From Saccharopolyspora spinosa NRRL 18395 (GTDB lineage: Bacteria > Actinomycetota > Actinomycetes > Mycobacteriales > Pseudonocardiaceae), in contig NZ_GL877878.1 of assembly GCF_000194155.1 (NCBI RefSeq), positions 2,542,004 through 2,606,003 on the forward strand: a stretch of 64,000 nucleotides of DNA. Direction: 5' to 3'. Positions 34,830 to 43,240 of the stretch are shown piece after piece. Below the pieces are notes generated by a model that searched no databases, was not told the DNA's origin, and saw only the letters and a program-made list of their open reading frames with translations. The position numbers and the translations under genes are program-made. Within the stretch, counting starts at the first letter, position 1, and each line of letters starts with the position of its first letter.

Positions 34830-34911
34830 TCACCCGTTCAGCCCGGCCAGGAACGACGCCCACCGAGCCCGCGAGAACACCAACACCGGCCCATCCGGAT
34901 CCTTCGAGCGT
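34830..34911 (-). pseudogene. C-terminal fragment of a DUF397 protein
   Basis: On the minus strand this reads RSKDPDGPVLVFSRARWASF then LAGLNG and a stop, the hallmark ending of DUF397 proteins, which usually pair with XRE-type regulators. The expected upstream part (W-x-K-S-S-x-S) is missing; the sequence before it shows no match, and no partner regulator is present. A small gene remnant in the gap between the ESX-like cassette and the phosphofructokinase gene. Confidence 0.6.
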
Positions 34912-35025
34912 TCGTTGTGATCGGGGTGAACACGAGTGCTCGTCGCGGTCAGCGCTGAGGCATGCGCCTCGGTCTGCATCAAGCCTCGAACCTGCATCTC
35001 GTTTGGGTTTGAACGTACGAACAGG

Positions 35026-35054
35026 CGCCGCCCGACCTCGCAGGCCGGGCGGCG
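35026..35054. terminator. GC-rich hairpin downstream of the phosphofructokinase gene
   Basis: CGCCGCCCG and CGGGCGGCG pair perfectly around an 11-nt loop, 14 bp past the phosphofructokinase stop on the minus strand. On the + strand the hairpin is followed by GTTTTC. Confidence 0.65.
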
Positions 35055-35068
35055 GTTTTCAAATCAGG

Positions 35069-36106
35069 TCAGCCGAAGAGGACTTCTGCTTCTGCGTAGC
35101 GTTCCAGGGGCACCGTCTTCAGCGATGCCGTCGCGTCGCTGAGCGGGACTCGCACGATGTCGGTGCCCCGCAGCGCCACCATCTTGCCGTAGTCGCCTTC
35201 GGTGATCGCGTCGATCGCGTGCAGGCCGAAGCGGGTCGCCAGCACCCGGTCGTAGGCCGTCGGCGTGCCGCCTCGCTGCACGTGCCCCAGCACCACCGCG
35301 CGGGACTCCTTGCCCGTGCGCGCCGCGATTTCCTCCGCCAGCCAGGTGCCGACACCGCCCAGGCGGACGTGGCCGAAGGCGTCCTTCTCCCCCGTCAGCA
35401 GCAGTTCCTTGCCGCCTTCCGGGACCGCGCCCTCCGCTACCACGATGATCGGCGCGTACTGGCGCTCGAAGCGCTGCTCCACCCAGGTGCAGACCTTCTC
35501 GACGCTGAACGGCTGCTCCGGCACGAGGATGACGTTCGCGCCGCCCGCCAGCCCCGAGTGCAACGCGATCCACCCCGCGTGCCGACCCATCACCTCGACC
35601 ACCAGAGCCCGGTGGTGCGACTCCGCGGTGGTCCGCAGGCGGTCGATGGCATCGGTGGCGATGTGCACCGCCGTGTCGAAGCCGAACGTGTAGTCGGTGG
35701 CGTCCAGGTCGTTGTCGATCGTCTTCGGCACCCCGACCACCGGTACCCCGTCGTGGGTGAGCTGCTCGGCGACGCCGAGGGTGTCCTCGCCGCCGATCGC
35801 GATCAGCGCGTCCACCCGGTTCGCCTCGAGGGTCGCCTTCAGCTTGGCGATCCCCTCGTCGACCTTGTACGGATTGGTGCGCGAGGAGCCCAGGATGGTG
35901 CCGCCCCGGTTGAGGACCTCCTCCACCTTGTCGAGGGTCAGCGGCGTGGTCAGGCCCTCCACCGGGCCTCGCCACCCATTGCGGAATCCCAGGATCTCGT
36001 GCTGGTGAACCGAAATCCCCTTGCGGGTCACCGCGCGGAGCACAGCGTTGAGCCCGGGGCAGTCGCCGCCACCGGTGAGCACTCCGACACGCATTCCAGC
36101 CGGCAT
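35069..36106 (-). CDS. 6-phosphofructokinase, probably pyrophosphate-dependent
   Basis: A 345-residue group A phosphofructokinase that phosphorylates fructose 6-phosphate. Key motifs are LTGGGDCPGLNAVLR, GGEDTLG (about 103-109), PKTIDNDLDATDYTFGFDTA (catalytic Asp in DND), MGRHAGWIA and QRGGTPTAYDR. Residue choice matters. ATP enzymes have Gly where this one has Asp in GGED, and the Lys of PKTIDND replaces the Gly of ATP-type PGTIDND. Asp plus Lys at these two positions is the pattern of PPi-dependent enzymes, such as the well-known Amycolatopsis PPi-PFK. A PPi enzyme would be reversible. Start ATG 36106, or the internal ATG four codons later. Confidence 0.9.
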   Translation of the reverse strand: MPAGMRVGVLTGGGDCPGLNAVLRAVTRKGISVHQHEILGFRNGWRGPVEGLTTPLTLDKVEEVLNRGGTILGSSRTNPYKVDEGIAKLKATLEANRVDALIAIGGEDTLGVAEQLTHDGVPVVGVPKTIDNDLDATDYTFGFDTAVHIATDAIDRLRTTAESHHRALVVEVMGRHAGWIALHSGLAGGANVILVPEQPFSVEKVCTWVEQRFERQYAPIIVVAEGAVPEGGKELLLTGEKDAFGHVRLGGVGTWLAEEIAARTGKESRAVVLGHVQRGGTPTAYDRVLATRFGLHAIDAITEGDYGKMVALRGTDIVRVPLSDATASLKTVPLERYAEAEVLFG

Positions 36107-36273
36107 CGCTTTTCGCCGCCTCCTCTGATCCAGTCCGGACGGGAAGTGATCTGCGTCTCCCCTGCGTCACAGCGTGGCACGAACTGGATCGTTGCAGCAA
36201 GTATCCGGGACGTTATCCCGGTCGCGGCAGACGACCGGGAACACCCGCCCCGAGGAATCCGGCAAAAAAAAGG

Positions 36274-36301
36274 GGTGCCGGTTCCAGCTGGAACCGGCAC
36301 C
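36274..36301 (-). terminator. Intrinsic terminator of the RNase AS gene
   Basis: A 28-bp perfect palindrome centred on CCAGCTGG, followed on the minus strand by CCTTTTTTT. It lies 16 bp past the stop of the RNase AS-like gene. It is the clearest rho-independent terminator in the window. Confidence 0.85.
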
Positions 36302-36317
36302 TCCGAGGAGTCTGGAA

Positions 36318-36815
36318 TCACGCGAAGCCGCGCTTGCGACGGACCTCCTCCATCACCCGCCAGCGTTCGAGGTTGTGCTTGGCGTCGGCCAGGGCGTCGT
36401 GCGCGTTGTCCGGCGCGGCGGGCAGCTTCGGCTTGCCGAGGTCCTCCCAGCGCTGCCGCAGGTCGCGGGTGAACTTCGGGATCCGCGACGGCAGCAGCGG
36501 CATCGCGCCCCAGAGCTGGGCCAGCGCCACGTGGTCGTAGGCCGCGTACCAGGCCCACAGCTCGATGTTCCCGTTGCGCGCGGTCAGGAAGGAATACAGG
36601 TCTTCACGGATCCGGGCGCGGGAGCGCCAGCACGCATCGGCGGGCGGCGGCAACTGCGGCAGCACGTGCTGCCGAACCCAGGCACCGGCCCGAGATGCGT
36701 CGAACTCGGTGGACACTGCGTAGAACTCGCGGCCGGACTCGTCGACCACCCCGATCGACACCAGCTCGATGGTGTGTCCGTCCTCGATGAACTCGCAGTC
36801 GTAGAAGTACCGCAC
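36318..36815 (-). CDS. RNase AS-type 3'-5' exoribonuclease (Rv2179c family)
   Basis: A 165-residue DEDDh-fold exoribonuclease; the M. tuberculosis homologue Rv2179c (RNase AS) prefers adenylate-rich RNA. Catalytic residues are visible: D and E in FYDCEFIEDG (residues 6 and 8), D in WAWYAAYDHVAL, and H plus D in NAHDALADAKHN. Start GTG 36815. It ends at a strong intrinsic terminator. The next upstream gene on the strand is plsC, 45 bp away, so the two may share a transcript, as the Rv2179c-Rv2182c neighbourhood suggests. Confidence 0.9.
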   Translation of the reverse strand: MRYFYDCEFIEDGHTIELVSIGVVDESGREFYAVSTEFDASRAGAWVRQHVLPQLPPPADACWRSRARIREDLYSFLTARNGNIELWAWYAAYDHVALAQLWGAMPLLPSRIPKFTRDLRQRWEDLGKPKLPAAPDNAHDALADAKHNLERWRVMEEVRRKRGFA

Positions 36816-36860
36816 CAGGTCAGCCTAGGTGGCGGCGGTTCCGGGTCCGGTCTCGGGCCG

Positions 36861-37610
36861 TCAGCCGGCCTTGGACTCCGGGAGGCGCTCGGCGGGCTTC
36901 TGAGTCTTCCAGCCCGCCACGTGCTTGCCCTGCGCGGCCAGGTCGTCCTTGACCTTGGCGGCGTAGACGTCGACGTACTCCTGGCCGGAGAGCTCCATCA
37001 GGGCGTACATGATCTCGTCGGTGATCGACCGCTCCACGAACCGGTCGCCGGCCATGCCCTCGTAGCGGGAGAAGTCCAGCGGCGGGCCGACCTTCACCAC
37101 CACCTTGTGCGGGTACCACATCTTCGACCCGATTGGGTTGACCCGATCGGTGCCGAACATCGCGATCGGGAGCACCGGCACCTTCGACTCCAGCGCCATC
37201 CTCGCCACACCGGTCTTGCCCTTGTACAGCCGGCCGTCCGGGGACCGGGTGCCCTCCGGGTAGACGCCCAGCAGTTTCCCCTCGCGCAGCAGGCGGACGC
37301 CGGTGTCCAGGGCGGCCTGCGCGGCGGCGCCGCTGGAGCGGTCGATCGGCACCTGCCCGACGCCAGAGAAGAAGTACTTCTTGAACTTGCCCTTTAAGCC
37401 CTTGCCGGTGAAGTACTCGCGCTTGGCCAGGAACGTCACCCGCCGCGGCATCATCAGCGGCATGAAGAACGAGTCGGCGACCGCCAGGTGGTTGCTGACC
37501 AGGATCGCGCCGCCGGTGGTCGGCACGTGCTCGACGCCTTCGACCTTCGGACGGCAGAACAGCTTCATCAAGGGCCCGAGCAAGAAGTGCTTCATCACCC
37601 AGTACAACAC
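36861..37610 (-). CDS. plsC: 1-acyl-sn-glycerol-3-phosphate acyltransferase (PlsC family)
   Basis: A 249-residue membrane-associated acyltransferase that adds the second acyl chain in phosphatidic acid synthesis. The catalytic H-x4-D motif is NHLAVADS (40-47), the glycerol phosphate motif is GVYPEGTRSPDGR, and PVLPIAMFGTD is the third block. The N-terminal segment YWVMKHFLLGPLMKLF may insert in the membrane. Start ATG 37610, or ATG 37595 (MKHFLLG). It is syntenic with M. tuberculosis Rv2182c, next to the RNase AS gene. Confidence 0.9.
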   Translation of the reverse strand: MLYWVMKHFLLGPLMKLFCRPKVEGVEHVPTTGGAILVSNHLAVADSFFMPLMMPRRVTFLAKREYFTGKGLKGKFKKYFFSGVGQVPIDRSSGAAAQAALDTGVRLLREGKLLGVYPEGTRSPDGRLYKGKTGVARMALESKVPVLPIAMFGTDRVNPIGSKMWYPHKVVVKVGPPLDFSRYEGMAGDRFVERSITDEIMYALMELSGQEYVDVYAAKVKDDLAAQGKHVAGWKTQKPAERLPESKAG

Positions 37611-37800
37611 CGCTCCGCCGCCTCCTCGCCGCCGACTTCCCTGCTCAGCCTACGGAGCCCCGAGATCCGGCACAATGCGGCCTCGCCGTCGGCGATCTCG
37701 CCGGTGCGATTGTGGATGAACCGTCAAGGCCACCCCGCATGTCGGCCGCGCATGCGACGATGAGGCGGTACTGGCTCGCCGATGCTGTTGGGAGGCCGCG

Positions 37801-38568
37801 GTGCCTGTGCTCCCCGGTGCCGAACCGTTCGTCCACGACGGGTCAGAAGACATCGGCGTGCTGCTCTGCCACGGCTTCACCAGCACCCCGCAGAGCATGC
37901 GGGCCTGGTGCGAGCACCTGGCGGCGGAGGGGTACACGGTCCGCTGCCCGCTGCTGCCGGGCCACGGCACCCGGTGGCCGGACCTGAACCGGACCACCTG
38001 GCTGGACTGGTACCACGCCGCCGAGGCCGAGCTCGCCGAGCTGCGCGACCGGTGCCGGTTGGTGTTCGTGTTCGGCCAGTCCATGGGCGGCACGCTCACC
38101 TTGCGATTGGCCCAGCGGCATCCCGAAATCGCCGGGATCGTGCTGGTCAACCCCTCCGTGATGACGCTGCGCAAGACGGCCCGGCTGCTGCCGCTGCTGA
38201 GCCGGGTGTGGCCGGCGGTCGGCGGGATCCCCGGCGACATCGCCAAACCTGGCGGCTTCGAACTCGCCTACGACCGGTTGCCGCTGCGCGCGATGGCCAG
38301 CCTCCAGCAGCTGTGGGGGATCGTGCGTGGTGACCTCGGTCGGGTGCGCCAGCCGCTGCTGCTGTTCCGGTCGACCGTCGACCACATCGTCGAACCGGTC
38401 AACTCCGCGATCGTGCTGGACGGGGTCGCAAGCGTTGATCTCACGGAGGTCGTGCTGGCCGACAGCTTCCACGTAGCGACCTTGGACCATGACGCGCAGG
38501 CGGTGTTCGCCGGTAGCGTCGAGTTCCTGCAACGAATCCACCGCGAACGGGCCGAGGAAGTCGTATGA
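37801..38568 (+). CDS. Alpha/beta-hydrolase (carboxylesterase/monoacylglycerol lipase type)
   Basis: A 255-residue serine hydrolase resembling thermostable esterase/monoacylglycerol lipases. Oxyanion segment LLCHGFTSTPQS and nucleophile elbow GQSMGG (Ser94) are visible. The acid is in FRSTVDHIVEP and the His in ADSFHVATLDHD. There is no signal peptide, so it is cytoplasmic or membrane-associated. GTG 37801 is the start. Its stop overlaps the ATG of the next gene (ATGA), so the two are translationally coupled. The substrate is unknown; position beside PlsC hints at a lipid ester. Confidence 0.85.
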   Translation: MPVLPGAEPFVHDGSEDIGVLLCHGFTSTPQSMRAWCEHLAAEGYTVRCPLLPGHGTRWPDLNRTTWLDWYHAAEAELAELRDRCRLVFVFGQSMGGTLTLRLAQRHPEIAGIVLVNPSVMTLRKTARLLPLLSRVWPAVGGIPGDIAKPGGFELAYDRLPLRAMASLQQLWGIVRGDLGRVRQPLLLFRSTVDHIVEPVNSAIVLDGVASVDLTEVVLADSFHVATLDHDAQAVFAGSVEFLQRIHRERAEEVV

Positions 38569-39035
38569 ACACGCGCCGCGACAACCCCGACGGGCCGGAG
38601 GACATCGACGCCGCATTCGCCGAGATAGTCGCCGACCTGGAGCGGGACTCGACGTTCGCGCGGTGGCCCGAGGACGTTCCTTCCGACCGCGCCGCGAACA
38701 CCGCGAGTGCGGTCTCGGACGCGGCCGAAGTCGAGCCGCAGCCCGAGCGCGACGCGGGGCCGCGGGACTGGACGCCGCAGCCCGACGAGGAGGAAGAGCA
38801 CTTCGTCCCGCCGGAACCGCCACCGCTGCCGACCCCGCGCATCACGACGCTGCTGGGGATCGCGGTGATCGCGGTCGGCGTGCTGACACTGCTGGTGCCC
38901 GGCCTGGCCGGGATGGCCAGCTCGCTGTCGATGCCGCTGGGGCTGGTGCTGATCAGCGCGGGCATCGGCTGGCTCCTGCTGCGACTGCGCCAGGGCCCGC
39001 CGAGCTCCGGCAACGACGACGGAGCCCAGGTCTGA
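38565..39035 (+). CDS. Acidic-tail two-helix membrane protein
   Basis: A 156-residue protein of unknown function. Residues 1-85 are acidic and disordered-looking (EDIDAAFAEIVADLERD is the only clear helix, then Pro/Glu-rich sequence). Two membrane helices follow (TTLLGIAVIAVGVLTLLVPG and SLSMPLGLVLISAGIGWLLL) with a short tail. ATG 38565 overlaps the stop of the hydrolase gene, so they form a two-gene unit. It may be a membrane partner for the hydrolase, which is inference only. A degenerate TTTCAATGG-type repeat follows the stop. Confidence 0.7.
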   Translation: MNTRRDNPDGPEDIDAAFAEIVADLERDSTFARWPEDVPSDRAANTASAVSDAAEVEPQPERDAGPRDWTPQPDEEEEHFVPPEPPPLPTPRITTLLGIAVIAVGVLTLLVPGLAGMASSLSMPLGLVLISAGIGWLLLRLRQGPPSSGNDDGAQV

Positions 39036-39124
39036 CGGAATCCGCAATTTCAATGGAAGTCGCGGAACTCCCGCGTGTCAGAGCCCGACACGCCGGAGGA
39101 TGCTGTGGCGAACTCCCGGCGGCG

Positions 39125-40057
39125 TCAGGCGAGGTGTGGAGCTTCGGTTAAGGCGTGTTCGCGGGCCAGCGCCGCCGAGCCGATCATGGCCGCCGAATCT
39201 CCGTAGTAGGCCACCACGATCCTCGCCAGCGGGCGGTGCCCGGCTCCGGTGATGGCCGTGGCGTAGTACTCGCGGGCGTCGTCGATGAACAGGTGCGCCG
39301 AGTCGGACACTCCGCCGGCGATCACCACCACCTCCGGGTCGTAGACGTCCGCGACCAGCGCGAGGCCCTCGCCCAGCCAGCGGGCCAGGTCGGCCACCGC
39401 GCGGCGGGCGACCGGATCGCCCGCCTCCGCCGCGCGCGCCACCTCGACACCGGTCTGCTCGACCGGCGCTCCCGGCTCCTCCTGCCTTAGTTCCGCCGCG
39501 GTGGCAGCCAGAGCGGTGCCGCTGCAATACCGCTCCCAGCAGCCGCGTTTGCCGCACGAACACGGCCGCCCGTCCGGGACGACGCGCAGGTGTCCGAGCT
39601 CCGGCGCGATTCCGTAGGCCCCCCGGAACACCTCGCCGTTGATCACCAGCGCGCCGCCGATGCCGGTGCCGATGGCCACCAACGCGGCCACCCGCGCCCC
39701 CGCTGCCGCGCCTAAGCGCTGCTCCGCGACGGCGGCGGCGTTCGCGTCGTGCTCCAGGACCACCGGCAGCCCGAGCCGGTCGGCGAGTTCGTCGGCGACC
39801 ACGACGTGCCGCCACGCCAGGTGCGGCGCGAAACGCACCACCCGGCGGTCCTCGCTGACGAACCCGGCGACGGCCAGGCCGACCCCGGCGACGGCGTACC
39901 GGTCGGACAACGCGCGTACCGTGTCCGCGATCGCCGCGTTCAGCTCGGCGCTGGTGGCCGGCGTCGGAACGCGGTGGGTTTCCAAGATCTCGCCGTGCTG
40001 ATCCACCACGCCAGCCCGCACTCTGGTCCCGCCGACGTCCACTCCGATGGTCAGCAC
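39125..40057 (-). CDS. ROK-family glucokinase
   Basis: A 310-residue sugar kinase of the ROK family, most likely glucokinase, acting in the cytosol. The ATP-phosphate loop DVGGTR is at 7-12, LEHDANAAAVAE holds the catalytic Asp (HDAN), and GTGIGGALVINGEV follows. The zinc-binding ROK signature CSCGKRGCWERYCSG is intact. GTG 40057 overlaps the last codons of the upstream CxxC protein gene, indicating coupling. The longer upstream frame is in the shadow of that gene. Another sugar such as N-acetylglucosamine cannot be ruled out. Confidence 0.88.
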   Translation of the reverse strand: MLTIGVDVGGTRVRAGVVDQHGEILETHRVPTPATSAELNAAIADTVRALSDRYAVAGVGLAVAGFVSEDRRVVRFAPHLAWRHVVVADELADRLGLPVVLEHDANAAAVAEQRLGAAAGARVAALVAIGTGIGGALVINGEVFRGAYGIAPELGHLRVVPDGRPCSCGKRGCWERYCSGTALAATAAELRQEEPGAPVEQTGVEVARAAEAGDPVARRAVADLARWLGEGLALVADVYDPEVVVIAGGVSDSAHLFIDDAREYYATAITGAGHRPLARIVVAYYGDSAAMIGSAALAREHALTEAPHLA

Positions 40058-40443
40058 TGCGACACGGCCTCGGGTTCGTCGTCGGCCAGCACCGTGCCGC
40101 CGACCCGCTGGACCCGGATCCGCTGGACCTTCGACACCACCGGAACGTCCTCTTCGGACTCCCCGGACTCCTCGGACTCCTCGGGCTTTTCCACCGGACG
40201 CGCATCGGCCAGCATCTGCCGGAGCGACTGCACGATCCCCGCGAGCTGGTCGTTGAGCTCCGGTCGGTGGCCGCGCAGCAGCCCAACCGCTGCGCACAGT
40301 GGACACCAACCGCAGCTGGCCCTACCGCCGGAGTCGGCGTCCTGATCGCAGCCGCGCAGGTATTCCTCGGCCTTGCCGGCGGCCGCGTCGAGCAGCAGGC
40401 GGAGCTCCTCGAATAGCTGGTCGTGCCGGGATTCGTCGCGCAT
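40051..40443 (-). CDS. Small CxxC-type protein with acidic tail, unknown function
   Basis: A 130-residue cytoplasmic protein. The N-terminal helix (SRHDQLFEELRLLLDAAAGKAEEYL) is followed by a cysteine cluster, with one Cys in RGCDQ and then CGWCPLCAAVGLLRG, which could bind a metal such as zinc. A helix and then a Glu/Ser-rich acidic stretch (KPEESEESGESEEDVP) follow. I do not recognise a named domain with certainty. It lies 3 bp after the ArsA-like gene and overlaps the glucokinase start, so it is part of one minus-strand operon of SRPBCC, ArsA-like, CxxC protein and glucokinase. Confidence 0.72.
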   Translation of the reverse strand: MRDESRHDQLFEELRLLLDAAAGKAEEYLRGCDQDADSGGRASCGWCPLCAAVGLLRGHRPELNDQLAGIVQSLRQMLADARPVEKPEESEESGESEEDVPVVSKVQRIRVQRVGGTVLADDEPEAVSQC

Positions 40444-40446
40444 CTC

Positions 40447-41664
40447 TCACCGCATCCACAACTCGGGGTCGGGCCGGAATCGCACGGTCAGCCCGTCGTC
40501 ACCGGCGACCGCCGAGATCACGATGCACCGCTGGAGCACCGCGGGCAGCGCGAAAAGCCGCCGGCGGCCGTCGACGGTGATCGCCAGCTCGGCGCCGATC
40601 CGGGCCAGATCCAGGTCGGCCGACGGGTGCAGCGGCAGCGCGATCTGCAGGGCGTACTCCGCATCCAAGCCGCGCCCACCGCCGGTGACCTGCATGGACG
40701 GCGTGCTCGAAGGGTTCTCCAGCGGATCGACCTCGGCGTAGAGCTCGTCGCCGAGCGCCAGCAGCGCCTCCGCGCCGACCGGCTCCGCTGCGCGGTGTTC
40801 GACCATTCGCAGCGGAAGTTCCGTCGCGCCCCGCAGCATGTCGAGCACCTTCTCCTGCTCACGGCGACGGGTGCGCAGCCACCCGGCCGCGGCACCGCGC
40901 GCCGATCCCGGGTGCGGCACCACTCGGTTGGCCACCAGGCCATCCACCCGGATCTGCTGCAGTGCCAGGGCAGTCAGCGTCCGGCGGGTTTCGGCCGCCA
41001 CCACCGACTCCGGGGTGAGCACCAACCGGACGCTGGTGCCTTCGTCGCTGAGCATGTCCTTGAGCCCGGCCAGCCGTTCCGCGAGCCGCCCCAGCCCATC
41101 GGCGACGGAGTCCCAGCGCTCGACCTGCTCGCTGCCGGCGATGCCGGCCAGCAGGCCGCGCACGGCCCGGCGGTGCGCCGGGAACAGCCGTTCCAGGTAC
41201 CCGGCCAGCGATTCGGGCAGCGCGAGCAGCCGCAACGTCTCGGCGGTCGGGCCGCAGTCGACGATCACGGTGTCCCACAGCGCGCTCGCGGCGAGCCGGT
41301 GCACCTCGGTGAGCGCCAGCAGGTCCTCCACCCCGGGCAGCACCGTGAGCTCTTCCGCGTCGACGTCGTCGACCCCCGCGCCCTGCAGCATGGTCCGCAG
41401 GTGTTCGCGCAGTTCGCGCCAGGTGCCGTCGACCAGTTCGCGGGTCTGCACCTCGGCCGCGTGCAGCACGGCGCGCGAACCGTCCAGTCGAACTTCGCGC
41501 GGGTGCGCGTCGAGGTCGGCGTCGAGCGCATCGGCCAGCGAGTGCGCCGGGTCGGTGGAGACGACGAGCACCTTGCCGCCGTGCCCGGCGACGCGAGCGG
41601 CGGTGGCTGCCGCGAGGGTGGTCTTGCCCACCCCGCCTTTTCCGGTGAACAGCAGGATTCGCAA
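40447..41664 (-). CDS. ArsA/GET3-like P-loop ATPase
   Basis: A 405-residue ATPase related to anion-pump ATPase ArsA and GET3. The deviant Walker A is FTGKGGVGKTT (about 6-16). STDPAHSLADALD is the switch I region, and TVIVDCGPTAETLRLL is switch II. A small C-terminal alpha-crystallin-like domain is suggested by residues 330-405. It is syntenic with M. tuberculosis Rv2184c. The start appears to be TTG 41664 (LRILLFTGKGG): no ATG or GTG exists in frame between it and the end of the upstream gene. The cargo is unknown, perhaps membrane proteins or small anions. Same operon as the SRPBCC gene. Confidence 0.85.
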   Translation of the reverse strand: MRILLFTGKGGVGKTTLAAATAARVAGHGGKVLVVSTDPAHSLADALDADLDAHPREVRLDGSRAVLHAAEVQTRELVDGTWRELREHLRTMLQGAGVDDVDAEELTVLPGVEDLLALTEVHRLAASALWDTVIVDCGPTAETLRLLALPESLAGYLERLFPAHRRAVRGLLAGIAGSEQVERWDSVADGLGRLAERLAGLKDMLSDEGTSVRLVLTPESVVAAETRRTLTALALQQIRVDGLVANRVVPHPGSARGAAAGWLRTRRREQEKVLDMLRGATELPLRMVEHRAAEPVGAEALLALGDELYAEVDPLENPSSTPSMQVTGGGRGLDAEYALQIALPLHPSADLDLARIGAELAITVDGRRRLFALPAVLQRCIVISAVAGDDGLTVRFRPDPELWMR

Positions 41665-41702
41665 CGGATCGTCTCGGTCTCGGTCGGGCTTCGGCCAGCG
41701 TC

Positions 41703-42146
41703 CTACTTCGCGCCTTCGACGCGGCGTTTGAGCTCCTTCAGCGCCGTGTCCATGATCATCTTCTCGGCCTTGCGCTTGAACAGGCCGATCATCGGGATCG
41801 CCAGGTCCACGGCCAGGCTGTAGGTCACCTCGGTGCGCTCGTCCGTCAGCTGGTTCAGCCGGTAGCTGCCCCGCTGCGCCTTCTGCACGCCCCCTTCGAC
41901 GAGCTCCCAGCTCACCGACAGCCCGTCGGCCGCCCAGTCGTAGACGTTGACGTACGTGTCCTTGACCACCCCGGCATCCAGCACGAAGCGGACCTTCGCC
42001 GCGTCGCCGTCCGAGGTGCGCGAGAGCACCTCGGTCTCCTTCACCGCTTCCGCCCACTCCGGGTAGGCGGCGAAATCCGCGATGGCTGCCATGATCTGCC
42101 CGGCGGGGGCCTCGATCACGATGGACTGGGTGGACTGATCGACCAT
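41703..42146 (-). CDS. SRPBCC-fold polyketide cyclase/dehydrase-like protein
   Basis: A 147-residue START/SRPBCC-fold protein, expected to bind a hydrophobic ligand in its cavity. STQSIVIEAPAGQIMAAIADFAAYPEWA is the typical first strand-helix pair, and TEVTYSLAVDLAIPMIG with the long C-terminal helix KRKAEKMIMDTALKELKRRV completes the fold. It matches Rv2185c by position and type. Start ATG 42146. It is first in a minus-strand operon with the ArsA-like ATPase (39 bp gap). Confidence 0.86.
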   Translation of the reverse strand: MVDQSTQSIVIEAPAGQIMAAIADFAAYPEWAEAVKETEVLSRTSDGDAAKVRFVLDAGVVKDTYVNVYDWAADGLSVSWELVEGGVQKAQRGSYRLNQLTDERTEVTYSLAVDLAIPMIGLFKRKAEKMIMDTALKELKRRVEGAK

Positions 42147-42210
42147 GCGCCGCAGGTTACCGGGTGCGCGTGACGGCAGCGGCGCGGAGGAGCCGGGTTT
42201 TTCCTCACCT

Positions 42211-43011
42211 TCACCACTGGATCACATACGGCCGCCCGGTGCGCTTGAAATGCCCGACGTTGACGCACTCGGTGCGCCCGATGCGCATGCGCTGCGTCAG
42301 CGGCTGGTGCACGTGCCCGAACAGCGACCACCGCGGCTGGTCGGCGACGATCCGCTCCACCAGCGCGGTCGAGCCGTCCTCGGGCCGCCGCGCCACCACG
42401 TCGTAGATCAGCTCCGGAACGGCCGGCGGCAGGTGGGTGCACAGCACGTCCACTTCGGGCAGCGCCGCCAGGGCGGCGTTGTACTCGTCCTCCGGCCTGA
42501 GGTACGGCACCCACGCAGCGTGACGGCGCAGCGTCGCACCCGGCGGCAGCAGGGTGCCACCGACGAAACCGAAGGTCAGGCCGCAGATCTCGACGCTCTC
42601 GCCGTCCAGCACGTGGATGCCGTCGCGGACGAACTCCGGCCACAGGCGGGGCGCGTCGACGTTGCCGGGGGTGGCGTAGGCGGGCGCGGTCATCGCGGCG
42701 AACAGCTCGTCGTACTGCTCGCGGACGGCTTCCTCGACCACTGCCGCCGGATCGGTCAGCCCCGCCCACAACGAACGCACGTACGCCCCGAACTCGGGCC
42801 CGCAGCGGCTGCGCCGCAGTTCGGCGAAACGCGCCACCTTCTCCGGGCCGAAAACCCGCCCCAGGATGCCCTTTCCGTGGTCGTGGTAGTCGACGAAGTC
42901 GATCAGGTCGCCGAGCACCACCAACGCGTCCGCGCCGTCCCCCGCGCGCTTGAGGGCCTCGACGTTGCCATGAACGTCCGAAACGACGTGGACGCGCAAC
43001 TCAACTCCCAT
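42211..43011 (-). CDS. Metallophosphoesterase
   Basis: A 266-residue calcineurin-like phosphoesterase. Metal-binding motifs are visible: VVSDVHGN (D-x-H), VVLGDLIDF (G-D), TPGNVDAP (G-N-x-D, the usual G-N-H-D altered), CTHLPP and GHVHQPL (G-H-x-H). It is probably cytoplasmic; the substrate is unknown (nucleotide or phosphodiester). Start ATG 43011. It lies upstream of the SRPBCC operon on the same strand and is divergent from the acyl-CoA ligase gene, with about 230 bp between starts. Confidence 0.87.
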   Translation of the reverse strand: MGVELRVHVVSDVHGNVEALKRAGDGADALVVLGDLIDFVDYHDHGKGILGRVFGPEKVARFAELRRSRCGPEFGAYVRSLWAGLTDPAAVVEEAVREQYDELFAAMTAPAYATPGNVDAPRLWPEFVRDGIHVLDGESVEICGLTFGFVGGTLLPPGATLRRHAAWVPYLRPEDEYNAALAALPEVDVLCTHLPPAVPELIYDVVARRPEDGSTALVERIVADQPRWSLFGHVHQPLTQRMRIGRTECVNVGHFKRTGRPYVIQW

Positions 43012-43240
43012 CCGCCGACAACTCCTACGTCGAACCTAATCCGTTCCGGTACCGCGGTGGAACGCCCGTTGAGGTGGGTGTCACGCCGAATGGCGCAAGC
43101 CGCCAACCGGCGGCACCGCGCTAATCGCCGTGACGACTACGCTGTGTTGACTGCAGCGGGAGACCCACGAGGACTACCGCACAGTAACTATCGGCGTTAG
43201 GTTGTGCCCCACTGACTGGCGTGTTTCCGGAGGTTTCGAC

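Noticed and set aside
35069..36106. Plain ATP-dependent PfkA call
   Set aside because: The Asp in GGED and Lys in PKTIDND fit PPi-type enzymes better, so the call was changed to probably PPi-dependent.
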